From Streptomyces sp. NBC_01454 (lineage in GTDB: Bacteria > Actinomycetota > Actinomycetes > Streptomycetales > Streptomycetaceae), in contig NZ_CP109460.1 in the NCBI RefSeq assembly GCF_036227565.1, positions 3,038,001-3,102,000 of the forward strand: a stretch of DNA of 64,000 nt, in the 5' to 3' direction. Below, piece after piece: positions 32,792-41,289 of this stretch. Numbering within the stretch: position 1 is the stretch's first letter; each line of letters starts with the position of its first letter. The position numbers and the translations under genes were made by a program. The notes under the pieces were generated by a model. The model did not search any database, was not told the origin of the DNA, and saw only the letters and a program-made list of their open reading frames with translations.

Positions 32792-34416
32792 TTCTGCTCA
32801 CCGCCCTGCTCGGCGCCGTTCGGCGTACCGTCGTCCGACGCGCCGTCCTCCGGCGCGGTGAGGTGGCCGCTGGCGGCACCGGTCATGGCGGAGCCCAACT
32901 CCTCCGGGGTGATGACGGCGGGATCCGCGTCCGCGACCAGCCGGCCCCGGTACATCACCCGCAGGGTGTCGGACAGCCCGATCAGCTCGTCCAGGTCGGC
33001 AGAGATCAGCAGTACCGCCAGGCCCTCGCGCCGCGCCTCGCGGATCTGTTCCCAGATCTGCGCCTGCGCGCCGACGTCGACCCCGCGGGTGGGGTGGGCG
33101 GCGATCAGCAGCTTGGGCCGGTGGCTCATCTCGCGGCCGACGATCAGCTTCTGCTGGTTGCCGCCGGAGAGCGAGGACGCGGTGACCTCGATGCCGGGCG
33201 TGCGCACGTCGTACTCGGCGACGATGCGCGCGGTGTCCTTGCGGGCGCCGGCCAGATCGAGCAGCTTGCCCTTGCTGTTGGGCCGCTCGGTGACGTGGCC
33301 CAGGATGCGGTTCTCCCACAGCGGGGCTTCCAGCAGCAGGCCGTGGCGGTGGCGGTCCTCGGGGATGTAGCCGATGCCGCCCTTGCGCCGGGCGCGGGTG
33401 GAGGCGCCGGACAGGTCCGTGCCGTCCAGGGTGACGGTGCCGTGGTCGGGGCTGCGGGTGCCCATGACGGCCTCGACGAGCTCGGCCTGGCCGTTGCCCT
33501 CGACACCGGCGACGCCCAGCACCTCGCCCTTGTGGATGGTGAAGGAGATGCCGTCCAGGACGGTGCGGACGACCCCGTCGGAGTCGGTCGCGGACAGGTG
33601 GAGATCGCGCACGCGCAGCATCTCCTCGTCCGTGACGGTCGACTCGCGGGTCTGAGGCGAGGGCAGTTCGCTGCCGACCATCAGCTCGGCGAGCTGCTGG
33701 GACGTGGTCCCGGACGGCTCGACCGAGGCCACGGTCGTGCCACGCCGTATGACGGTGATCTCATCGGCGACCGAGAGCACCTCGCCCAGCTTGTGCGAGA
33801 TGAAGATGACGGTCAGGCCCTCGGACTTGAGCTCGCGCAGGTTGTCGAAGAGCGCGTCGACCTCCTGCGGGACCAGGACCGCGGTCGGCTCGTCGAGGAT
33901 GAGGGTGCGGGCGCCGCGGTAGAGGACCTTGAGGATCTCCACCCGCTGGCGGTCGGCGACACCGAGGTCCTCGACCAGGACGTCCGGGCGGATGTGCAGC
34001 CCGTAGGCGTCGGAGAGTTCCTTTATCTTCGCGCGGGCGCCGGCACCGATGCCGTGCAGCTTCTCCGCACCGAGGACGGTGTTCTCCAGGACGGTGAGGT
34101 TGTCGGCCAGCATGAAGTGCTGGTGGACCATGCCGATGCCGCGGGCGATGGCGTCGCCCGGGGTGTGCAGGGTGACCTGCTCGCCGTCCAGCACGATGGT
34201 GCCCTCGTCCGGCTTCTGCATGCCGTAGAGGATCTTCATCAGGGTGGACTTGCCGGCACCGTTCTCGCCGCAGAGGGCGTGGACGGTACCGCGGCGCACG
34301 GTGAGATGGATGTCGTGGTTGGCCACGACGCCGGGGAACCTTTTGGTGATTCCGCGGAGTTCTACAGCGGGGGCGTCCGGGCCGGCCGGGCCACTGCTCG
34401 TGGATGCTGCGTTGAT
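32788..34416 (-). CDS. nucleoside ABC importer ATPase, two fused nucleotide-binding domains
   Basis: This ATPase drives nucleoside uptake. NBD1 has Walker A GENGAGKST, then LILDEPTAVL (Walker B); the usual LSGGQ is replaced by EDLGVADRQRVEI. NBD2 has GVEGNGQAELVEA in place of Walker A (no GKS/T), an intact SSLSGGNQQK signature and AAHPTRGVDVGAQ, so, as in YufO/NupO-type ATPases, one site is degenerate. The first ATG/GTG in frame (34326) would delete the family's first strand AVELRGITKRFPGVV. A GAGGGGAG ribosome site stands six bases before an ATC codon at 34416, used here as the probable start. Confidence 0.85.
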   Translation of the reverse strand: MNAASTSSGPAGPDAPAVELRGITKRFPGVVANHDIHLTVRRGTVHALCGENGAGKSTLMKILYGMQKPDEGTIVLDGEQVTLHTPGDAIARGIGMVHQHFMLADNLTVLENTVLGAEKLHGIGAGARAKIKELSDAYGLHIRPDVLVEDLGVADRQRVEILKVLYRGARTLILDEPTAVLVPQEVDALFDNLRELKSEGLTVIFISHKLGEVLSVADEITVIRRGTTVASVEPSGTTSQQLAELMVGSELPSPQTRESTVTDEEMLRVRDLHLSATDSDGVVRTVLDGISFTIHKGEVLGVAGVEGNGQAELVEAVMGTRSPDHGTVTLDGTDLSGASTRARRKGGIGYIPEDRHRHGLLLEAPLWENRILGHVTERPNSKGKLLDLAGARKDTARIVAEYDVRTPGIEVTASSLSGGNQQKLIVGREMSHRPKLLIAAHPTRGVDVGAQAQIWEQIREARREGLAVLLISADLDELIGLSDTLRVMYRGRLVADADPAVITPEELGSAMTGAASGHLTAPEDGASDDGTPNGAEQGGEQK

Positions 34417-34564
34417 GGCGCACTCCCCTCGGGGATGACGGTGCGGAAAGGACGAAGAACAAGAAGGCGGGACCGGAAGGTCACAGGGGGACGCGGGGAC
34501 CGCCCCCCGGGGCCGGCGCTGCGGCGTCCCGGGGTGGACCGTCGTCCCTGGCTACGGCGACTGA

Positions 34565-35596
34565 CTACGGCGTCTCCTTGACCTTCACCTTGCCCTCGAT
34601 GATCTTCTTCCGGGCCGCGTCGATCTGCGGCTGGATGTCCTTGATGAAGCCGCCCGAGGTAGCGAGCGAGACGCCCTGGCGCTTGAGGTCGTAGGCGTGG
34701 ATGCCGGTCAGCGGCTTGTGGTCCTCGTAGCTCTTGATCAGGTCGAACACGGCCACATCGACGTTCTTCACGACCGAGGTCAGGATGTGGTCCTTGTACT
34801 GGGCCAGACCGGGCTGGCGGTACTGGTCGGAGTCCACACCGATCGCCCAGACGCCCTTGTGCTTGCTGATCTCCTCGATGGAGCCGGCGCCCGACTGTCC
34901 GGCCGCCGTGTAGATCACGTCGATACCGCTGTCGATCATGCCCGCGGCCTTGGCCTTGGCGGCCGCCGGGTCGTTGAAGCCCTTGTCGTTGTTCGGGTAG
35001 AGGTACTGCGAGACGACCTTGGTCTTCGGGTCGGTGTCGCGTACGCCCTGCTCGAAACCGGCCTGGAACTTCTGGATCAGCGCGTTGTTCACGCCACCGA
35101 TGAAGCCCACTTTGTGGGTCTTGCTCTTCAGCGCCGCGGCCACGCCGGCCAGGTAGGAGCCCTCGTGCTCGGCGAAGACCATGGCGTCGACGTTCTTGCC
35201 CTGGGGCACGGCGTCCACGACACCGAAGGTGGTGTCGGGGAAGTCCTTGGCGACGTTCTGCACGGACTGGCTGTAGGCGAAGCCGACGCCGATGACCGGG
35301 TTGTAACCGGCTTCGGCGAAGGACGACAGCCGCTGCTCGCGGTCCGCCTCGGTCTCACCGTTCTTGGCGGTGAGCATCTTGACCTTGACACCCAGCTTCT
35401 TCTGGGCGTTCTCGGTACCGCGGGCGGCCGCCTCGTTGAACGAGTGGTCGTCCCGGCCGCCGATGTCGAAGGCCAGTCCGACGCCCGCGTGCTTGGCGCG
35501 ATTGGCCTCGGCGAAGCTCTGTCCGCACGCGGTGGCGGTGAACGCGAGACACGTGGTCGCGGTAGCCGCGGCGGCAATCCTGATGACCCGACGCAC
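34565..35596 (-). CDS. BmpA-family nucleoside-binding lipoprotein
   Basis: This 343-residue lipoprotein has a signal with lipobox FTATAC (Cys about residue 24). The mature protein has the BMP/Med family pattern: VGLAFDIGGRDDHSFNEAAARG near the start (ligand loop), VIGVGFAYSQSV, KVGFIGGVNN, DVIYTAAGQSGAG and AIGVDSDQY, typical of purine/pyrimidine nucleoside receptors such as PnrA. It binds extracellular nucleosides for the permease/ATPase encoded downstream. GTG 35596 has a GAAGGGAAG ribosome site. An operator variant lies 53 bases upstream. Confidence 0.93.
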   Translation of the reverse strand: MRRVIRIAAAATATTCLAFTATACGQSFAEANRAKHAGVGLAFDIGGRDDHSFNEAAARGTENAQKKLGVKVKMLTAKNGETEADREQRLSSFAEAGYNPVIGVGFAYSQSVQNVAKDFPDTTFGVVDAVPQGKNVDAMVFAEHEGSYLAGVAAALKSKTHKVGFIGGVNNALIQKFQAGFEQGVRDTDPKTKVVSQYLYPNNDKGFNDPAAAKAKAAGMIDSGIDVIYTAAGQSGAGSIEEISKHKGVWAIGVDSDQYRQPGLAQYKDHILTSVVKNVDVAVFDLIKSYEDHKPLTGIHAYDLKRQGVSLATSGGFIKDIQPQIDAARKKIIEGKVKVKETP

Positions 35597-35648
35597 GGGG
35601 CCTTCCCTTCGCTCTAAGCGCCCCCTTTGGCGCTGGCTTGTGGGAGAT

Positions 35649-35660
35649 TAACGCGCGTAG
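35649..35660 (-). promoter_or_regulatory. nucleoside-regulon operator variant before the importer operon
   Basis: Coding-strand CTACGCGCGTTA, one arm perfect and the other with the last two bases swapped. It is followed directly by TTAATC, a -10-like sequence overlapping the operator. A leader of about 45 bases with a ribosome site leads to the lipoprotein gene. Confidence 0.7.
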
Positions 35661-36167
35661 ACCTGGCGCAAAACCCTCCACTGCGTGGACGTTATCGATT
35701 CGAGGCGTAGAGCCCCTCGCCCCGACAACCCGGGCGATTTGCGAAGCCCGTCCGGACTGACCGCCGGAACATACAGATATGCGCGCTTTGCGAATACTGG
35801 CCCGCCCCATGAGTTCGATCTTGAGTGCCGCGACAAGGGCGGTCCGGGATCGCCTCGACGACGGGGCGTGCGCGCTCGGGGAAGCAGAGGCGCCCGGGGA
35901 TGGCCCACGCCCCGCCGGCCGCGAAAGCGGCACACACCGTCGTCCGTGGATAGCCGGACTTTCACGAGCAAGCCATATTTGTCCTTATTTGTGCTCTTGA
36001 TATGCAAGAAGCCGTACCAGATGTATTGCACCGGACAGCGCTGGATTGTTTGATCGTTTCTGTTGGGCGTCGTGCCGAGGCCGACGCGGGAGGCCGGTGA
36101 GACCACCGGCCGCCACGAGGGGATCCGGCCCTGGGCATCACCAGGGACCGCGTAAGCAGGGGGAATC
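35661..36167. other. 507-bp region between the importer operon and the peptide-like operon
   Basis: No supported gene. Its right half (about 35950-36060) is markedly AT-richer than the window average. It contains short open frames on both strands without ribosome sites or recognisable products. A GGCCGGTG-n4-CACCGGCC inverted repeat at about 36092-36111 lies before the BacA-like gene. It must carry two divergent promoters; foreign DNA at this junction is likely. Confidence 0.6.
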
Positions 36168-36785
36168 GTGACCATGGCCACTGAGCCGCGCCGCCGTACG
36201 GGCATAGGCGCGGACAGCATCCGATACGTCCACACACTCGGCCCGCACGGGACGAATCTGGAATCCGCGGCCCACGAGTGGCTGCACCGGCGGGGCATCG
36301 ACGGGAAGGTCGAACTCCACCCCTCCCTGGAGGCCGCCCTGGATGCGGTGCCCGACGATGGGGAGCACGCGCTGGCGGCCTGTGCGGTCTACCCGGCGCT
36401 GCACACGCTGACGTTCGGGAACCTGCACCGACTGCACATGGTCGACAGCTTCCTCATGCCGACCCACAACATGGTCCTGGCCAGCGCGGGAGCGGACGCT
36501 CCCCGCACCGTCTCCACCCACCCCGCCCCGGTCGGACTGGTGTCCGAGGAAGCCGAGCCCCGGCTGGTGCTGAGCAACTCCCAGGCCGCCATCGACTGCG
36601 CGGCAGGCCGAAGCGAGGGGTGCATCACGACCATCGTCGCCGCTGAGCGGTACGGGCTGCGTGTCCTGCGGGACTACGGCCCGGTGCCCATGGTCTTCAC
36701 CATCCACCAGGTGTACGCGGTGGACGCAGTGAAAGCAGTGGACGCAGCGGCCGGCCGGCCGGCGAGCACGGGAGCGCGGCTGTGA
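36168..36785 (+). CDS. prephenate dehydratase-fold protein, BacA-like
   Basis: This 205-residue protein resembles the prephenate dehydratase-fold decarboxylase BacA of bacilysin synthesis: an opening strand YVHTLGPHGTNLESAAHEWL (BacA: TLGPEGTSSEYAA), then PTHNMVLAS, TVSTHPAPVGLV, LVLSNSQAAIDCAAG and TTIVAAERYGLRVLRDYGPVPM. The catalytic Thr-Arg-Phe of true prephenate dehydratases is absent, as in BacA. A role in turning prephenate (or a related acid) into a non-aromatic amino acid precursor is inferred. The GTG at 36168 is preceded by GGGGG; ATG 36174 is possible. First of five overlapping genes. Confidence 0.65.
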   Translation: MTMATEPRRRTGIGADSIRYVHTLGPHGTNLESAAHEWLHRRGIDGKVELHPSLEAALDAVPDDGEHALAACAVYPALHTLTFGNLHRLHMVDSFLMPTHNMVLASAGADAPRTVSTHPAPVGLVSEEAEPRLVLSNSQAAIDCAAGRSEGCITTIVAAERYGLRVLRDYGPVPMVFTIHQVYAVDAVKAVDAAAGRPASTGARL

Positions 36786-38050
36786 CGACGAGTGCCCCCA
36801 TCGGCGCCGCCCTGCGTGCCGAGGCGGCGGACCTCGCCGGCTCCCTCATCCCCAAGGTCAACCGCTTCCGCCTGCGCCAGGCCGACAACGGTGCGGTGCG
36901 CGAGCCGGGTGCCTCCGATCGGGAACTGCTCACCGGGATCCGGGACGAGGCCATCGCCTGGTACAGCCGTAACGGGCGGGCCCACCAGGCCGACGCACTG
37001 GCCGACGACGTGCACGACTGGCTCGCCGACGGCCTCGACCACGCGCCGCACTTCGCCCGTTCCCGGGACGCGCTCCAGCCGCCGGCCGACGGGACGCCGG
37101 TGTTCTTCCTGGCTCCCGCGCAGAGCACCAACAGCGTGCCGCCGGTCGGCAAGCGCCTGGACTGCTTCTTCGCGCTGCGCAGAGAACCCGCGGCGCTGCC
37201 GCGACTGGCCACGGCCTTTCCCCATCCCAAAAACAACTGCCAGTCGCTGGTGCTCCTCACAGGCAGCCACGGCTTCGCGCACGGCAACTGCATCGTGTTC
37301 TTCCCCGAGAACGTGGCCGCGCGCGACAGGGTCGAAGAGCAGGCGTACGCGATGTTCTTCTACAACAAGATGCGGAAGATCCACGAGACGTACGCCCTGC
37401 CCGGGGCCGAGGCGGTGCTCACCGCCGACTCCGTGCCACGGGCCTCGTCCGGCCTGGCCCCGGAGGTCTGTTACGAGGCCCGCGCGATCTGGGGCTATCT
37501 GCACGACTCCCTGCACTACCAGGGACGTTGGCCGTTCGATCAGCACATCTCGCTGAAGATGAACTGGTTCGTGGGCCTCCTGGAGGAGACCAAGGTCGAC
37601 GCCAGGACCGTCCTCGCCTGTGCGGACGGCGGGGTGCCGTTCGCACAGGAGCAGATCGACATGATCCTGCTGGAGCGCGTCTTCCGCTACCCGCTGGCGG
37701 ACGACGCGACGCGGAACTTCGACTCCGGCACCGGCGTCTTCCTCTACTCCTGGCTGCGCGAGCACGGCGCGCTGACGGGCTCGCCCGAGGCCGGCGGCCT
37801 GCTGCGGCTGGACCGGGACAAGGCACTCGACGCCCTGCGCCAGTACGTGGCCACCGTCGAGGAGCTCGAAGAGCGGGTCGCCACCGACGACGAGTACCGG
37901 GCCGCCGCGAAGGCCCTCGTCCGTACCTACCTGCCTGCGGGCGAGCCGAAGCAGCGGTACCGGTTCACCGAGGACCAGAGCGTCCTGCTGCGGGCCAAGC
38001 GGCCGCTGGCCGGGCTGCCGCCGCTGCGCTTCGCGGAGGCGGAGTGGTGA
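36782..38050 (+). CDS. uncharacterised protein of the BacA/ATP-grasp operon
   Basis: This 422-residue soluble protein has no recognised enzyme motif; it may belong to the DUF6421 group, recalled with low confidence. Notable conserved-looking stretches are KNNCQSLVLLTGSHGFAHGN, FFYNKMRKIHETYALP, a histidine- and aromatic-rich helix pair AIWGYLHDSLHYQGRWPFDQ / HISLKMNWFVGLLEETKVDA, and FDSGTGVFLYSWLREHGAL. The HDxxH plus later E-E-x-K-x-D could form a metal site. It starts by ATGA overlap inside the BacA-like gene and ends by overlap with the exporter, so it is likely a pathway enzyme. Confidence 0.6.
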   Translation: MTTSAPIGAALRAEAADLAGSLIPKVNRFRLRQADNGAVREPGASDRELLTGIRDEAIAWYSRNGRAHQADALADDVHDWLADGLDHAPHFARSRDALQPPADGTPVFFLAPAQSTNSVPPVGKRLDCFFALRREPAALPRLATAFPHPKNNCQSLVLLTGSHGFAHGNCIVFFPENVAARDRVEEQAYAMFFYNKMRKIHETYALPGAEAVLTADSVPRASSGLAPEVCYEARAIWGYLHDSLHYQGRWPFDQHISLKMNWFVGLLEETKVDARTVLACADGGVPFAQEQIDMILLERVFRYPLADDATRNFDSGTGVFLYSWLREHGALTGSPEAGGLLRLDRDKALDALRQYVATVEELEERVATDDEYRAAAKALVRTYLPAGEPKQRYRFTEDQSVLLRAKRPLAGLPPLRFAEAEW

Positions 38051-39054
38051 GTGCGGCCCTGCCTCATGAGGGCCGCAACGGCCGCCTCGTGGTCCCCGTC
38101 CTGTCCTGCCTGATGGTGCTGCTGCTGGCGACCGGATGGGTGGTGTCCGGGAAGCTGGTCAGTGACACCCCTCCGCTGGCCGTCGCGGCCGGTCGCACCG
38201 CGGCGAGCTTTGTGGCCATCAGCGCGATCTCCGCGCTGCGGCCCCGGACCTGGCCCGCGATACGGGCCGGCGCCGGCCGGTGGCGGGCCGTCGCGCTCCT
38301 CGCGTTCCTGGGGTTCTTCGCCTACTACACGGGGACGCTGCTCGGCGTCGACCGGATCGGCGCGTCCCGGGTGGGCCTGGTGGTGTCCCTCCTGCCGTGC
38401 CTCACCTTCGCCATCGGCATCGTGGCCTTCCGCGAACAGGCGGGCCTGCGCAAGGTCGTGGGAGCCGTCCTCGCTGTCGCCGCGGCGCTCGGCTATGCGC
38501 TGGGCGACGGGCCGGCGAGCGGCGGCGCCGGTAGCGGAGTGCTGGTCACCGGCGTCCTGTTCGCTCTCGCGGGCACGTTCGCCTACGCCCTGTACGGCTA
38601 CGTCTACCGGCAGCACATGTCCGACGTGCCACCCATCGCCGCACTCCCCGCGGTCACGGGCGCGGGCACCGTCATGCTGGGAGCGGCCGCGGTCGTCCAC
38701 GTACCGCTGGGCACCATCAGCGCCGGTCAATGGGCGGGAGTCGCGGCGCTCGGCGCCGCGCTCACCGCGCCCGTCTTTCTGATCTCCCATGAACTGATCC
38801 TGCGCAAGGGCCCGTTGTTCACGTCCGCCGTCGCACTGACGGTGCCGTTCCTGGTGCGGCTGGGCGAGTGGGCGTGGGGCGAGGCGCCCGCGCCGGGCCC
38901 GGCCGCCTTCCTGTTCCTGGCGCTGTGTGCCGTGGGCGTGTGGATGACGGTCGCCGCGACACCCCCCGCGCCGGTCCCGACGCCTGCCGCGGCGCCGGTC
39001 GCGGAGAACCACCAGCCCCTGAGCCCGGCCGAACCCGAGAGAAGCACCTCGTGA
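38047..39054 (+). CDS. EamA/DMT-family exporter
   Basis: This 335-residue membrane protein has ten helices in two EamA repeats: helices 1-5 from VVPVLSCLMVLLLATGWVVSGK with the repeat-end VGLVVSLLPCLTFAIGIVAFRE, and 6-10 from VLVTGVLFALAGTFAYALYGYVY to FLFLALCAVGVWMTVAA. A proline-rich tail follows. DMT proteins of this type export amino acids and related metabolites. Its GTG overlaps the previous stop and its stop overlaps the ATP-grasp gene, so it probably exports the operon's product. Confidence 0.85.
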   Translation: MSAALPHEGRNGRLVVPVLSCLMVLLLATGWVVSGKLVSDTPPLAVAAGRTAASFVAISAISALRPRTWPAIRAGAGRWRAVALLAFLGFFAYYTGTLLGVDRIGASRVGLVVSLLPCLTFAIGIVAFREQAGLRKVVGAVLAVAAALGYALGDGPASGGAGSGVLVTGVLFALAGTFAYALYGYVYRQHMSDVPPIAALPAVTGAGTVMLGAAAVVHVPLGTISAGQWAGVAALGAALTAPVFLISHELILRKGPLFTSAVALTVPFLVRLGEWAWGEAPAPGPAAFLFLALCAVGVWMTVAATPPAPVPTPAAAPVAENHQPLSPAEPERSTS

Positions 39055-40334
39055 CAGCAGCACGCGCACCGCGCCCCACCGTCGTCCTGGTGTACCAGCG
39101 CACCTCGCTCCCCTGGGTCTTCGACAGCGCGCGGCGAGCAGGTATCGACCTCATCCTGGTCCCGCGCCCCGACGAGCCCGTGCCCCCCGACCGGTTGCCG
39201 CCCGCCGTGGTGGACGTGCTCCCCCTGGACGTGGAGGGCGATCCGGCCGCGGCCCTGGCCGCCCTGGGCGAACGGCACAAGAACGTGCCGTTCGACGGGA
39301 TCACCACGCTCTACGACCCGGCCGTTCCGTTCGTCGCCGAGGCAGCCGAAGCGCTCGGACTGCCCGGTCTCGGCAGTGGCACCGCGAGGGCCGTGCAGGA
39401 CAAACGGATCATGCGCCGCCGCCTGGCCGAAGCGGGGCTGAACGTCCCCGGTTTCGTCGTCCTGGACGACCCCGGTACACCGGCCGACGCCACCGGGCTC
39501 GACTTCCCGGTCGTGGTCAAGCCGGCCAACGGCTTCTCCAGCCTCGGTGTGACCAAGGCGGACAGCGCGGAGCGGCTCGGCGCCGTGGTCGACGAGGTGT
39601 GGCAGGTCTGCCGGAGCAAGTTGCACCAGGTCACAGGTCTGGTCGTCGAGGAGTTCCTGGACGGCCCGGAACTCGCCGTGGAGTCCTTCGCCCACCGTGG
39701 CACGGTCCAGGTGCTGACCGTCGGTTACAAGGGCGAGCCGGTCGGCCCGCACTTCGAGGAGGGCGTCTACCGAGCCCCGGCCCTGCTTCCGCCGCACGTC
39801 CAGGACGCCGTGGTGCGCGAGGTCGTCGCTGCCCACTCGGCTCTCGGGGTGACCGACGGTCCGACCCACACCGAACTGCGGCTGCGCGGCGGCGAGCGCC
39901 CTTACCTGCTGGAACTCGGCGCTCGCATCGGTGGTTCGGGCGTCTCCCACTACATCGCCGAGCACGTCACCGGAGCCGACCTGGCCGCTGACGCGCTGCG
40001 CCTGGCCGCGGGCCTCGCTCCCTGCTCCCTGCCCGACTCGCCGGCACAGCCGGCCCGGGCGAGGGGCGCGGCGGCCAACTACATCGTGCCGTGCGGGGGC
40101 TCGGGACGGATCACCGCCCTCCACGGGCTGGCGGAAGTGGCCGGGGACCCCCGGGTGGACCACGTCGTCCAGATGCTGTATCCGGGCGACGTCGTACGCC
40201 CCTACCCCCACTTCACCGGCTATCCGGCGTTCATCCTCTCCCACCACCCGTCCACCGAGGACGCGGAGGAATTCCACCGGGACCTCGCACACCTCATCCG
40301 TATCGACTACGCACCGGCAGGGGACGCCCAGTGA
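39051..40334 (+). CDS. ATP-grasp ligase (BacD-like, carboxylate-amine ligase)
   Basis: This 427-residue ATP-grasp enzyme has an N-terminal pre-ATP-grasp domain (PTVVLVYQRTSLPW...), then the ATP-binding region LDFPVVVKPANGFSSLGVTK, VEEFLDGPELAVESFA and the metal-binding THTELRLRGG...YLLELGARIGGSG (E...E/N-x-R-x-G-G-S/H). Members such as BacD join two amino acids through an acyl phosphate. Here the likely reaction is dipeptide or amide formation with the product of neighbouring genes. GTGA overlaps join both ends to its neighbours. Carbamoyl-phosphate-type or biotin-carboxylase roles are excluded by length and context. Confidence 0.8.
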   Translation: MTAARAPRPTVVLVYQRTSLPWVFDSARRAGIDLILVPRPDEPVPPDRLPPAVVDVLPLDVEGDPAAALAALGERHKNVPFDGITTLYDPAVPFVAEAAEALGLPGLGSGTARAVQDKRIMRRRLAEAGLNVPGFVVLDDPGTPADATGLDFPVVVKPANGFSSLGVTKADSAERLGAVVDEVWQVCRSKLHQVTGLVVEEFLDGPELAVESFAHRGTVQVLTVGYKGEPVGPHFEEGVYRAPALLPPHVQDAVVREVVAAHSALGVTDGPTHTELRLRGGERPYLLELGARIGGSGVSHYIAEHVTGADLAADALRLAAGLAPCSLPDSPAQPARARGAAANYIVPCGGSGRITALHGLAEVAGDPRVDHVVQMLYPGDVVRPYPHFTGYPAFILSHHPSTEDAEEFHRDLAHLIRIDYAPAGDAQ

Positions 40335-41227
40335 GTACGCCCGCTCTCGACGACCGCGACGGCGTCATCTGGCTCGACGGCCGGTTCGTGCCCTGGCGTG
40401 ACGCCCGGCTGCACGTCCTCACCCACGGCCTCCACTACGGGGGCGGCGTGTTCGAGGGCGAACGGGTCTACGACGGCCGGGTCTTCAAATTGACCGAGCA
40501 CACGCAGCGGTTGCACGCGTCGGCGCGGGAACTCGGCTACCGCATTCCGTTCTCCGTCACGGAGCTGGAGGAGGCGACGCGCGAACTCATCCGCAGGCAG
40601 GGCATCGGCAACGGCTACGTCCGGCCGGTGGCCTGGCGTGGCAGTGAGCAGATCAGCGTGTCCAGTGGGGACTCCTCCGTCCATGTCGCCCTCGCCACCT
40701 GGGAATGGCCCCATGTCTTCTCGGCCGACGCCAAGAAGCGCGGCATCCGGTTGGGCACCTCGCGCTGGCGGCGGCCCGCGCCGGACACCGCTCCCGTCCG
40801 GGCCAAAGCGGCCTCCCTGTACAACATCTGCACCCTGGCGCGCGATGACGCCGACCGGGCCGGCTTCGACGACGCGCTGCTGCTGGACTACCGCGGCCAT
40901 GTCGCGGAGGCCACCGGAGCCAACCTCTTTCTCGTGGCCGGGGAAACGCTGCACACTCCGACGGCCGACTGCTTCCTTGCCGGCATCACCCGGCAGACGG
41001 TGCTCGACCTGGCGGGCGACCTCGGCATCCGCGTGGTCGAACGGCACATCCGCCCCGAGGAACTCGGCGGGTTCGACGAGTGTTTCCTCACCGGTACGGC
41101 CTACGAGGTCCAACCGGTCCGGGCGATCGACGCGCACGAGTACCGGGTGGGCAGGACGACCACCGCCCTGGCGGAGGCCTACGCCCGGCTGGTCCGCTCG
41201 GCGGACCGCAGTACAGCGGCCCGTTGA
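40331..41227 (+). CDS. PLP-dependent class IV aminotransferase (IlvE/DAAT-like)
   Basis: This 298-residue fold-type IV aminotransferase shows LHVLTHGLHYGGGVFEGERVY (opening signature with the H-G-x-x-Y/F-G segment), VRPVAWRGSEQI, the PLP lysine in APVRAKAASLYN, and EATGANLFLV and FLTGTAYEVQPV of the cofactor-phosphate site. Family members transaminate branched-chain or D-amino acids. In this operon it may aminate an alpha-keto acid to the building block used by the ATP-grasp ligase. Last gene of the coupled five. Confidence 0.85.
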   Translation: MSTPALDDRDGVIWLDGRFVPWRDARLHVLTHGLHYGGGVFEGERVYDGRVFKLTEHTQRLHASARELGYRIPFSVTELEEATRELIRRQGIGNGYVRPVAWRGSEQISVSSGDSSVHVALATWEWPHVFSADAKKRGIRLGTSRWRRPAPDTAPVRAKAASLYNICTLARDDADRAGFDDALLLDYRGHVAEATGANLFLVAGETLHTPTADCFLAGITRQTVLDLAGDLGIRVVERHIRPEELGGFDECFLTGTAYEVQPVRAIDAHEYRVGRTTTALAEAYARLVRSADRSTAAR

Positions 41228-41289
41228 ACGGCGCGGGGCCGGCTCCTGTGGGGCCTCCCGCAGCCGGAGCGCGCCGGCACTCCCGGCCC

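Noticed and set aside
30348..32879. An 843-residue continuous frame suggesting a fused permease
   Set aside because: The upstream half is an out-of-frame shadow of permease 1. The real permease 2 starts at GTG 31628, overlapping the previous stop.
35685..36053. 122-residue open frame between the importer and the BacA-like gene
   Set aside because: No ribosome site, Arg/Pro-rich composition and no recognisable similarity; more likely non-coding divergent promoter DNA.
36168..36785. True prephenate dehydratase for phenylalanine synthesis
   Set aside because: It lacks the TRF catalytic motif and an ACT domain, and the context is a biosynthetic operon; BacA-like is preferred.
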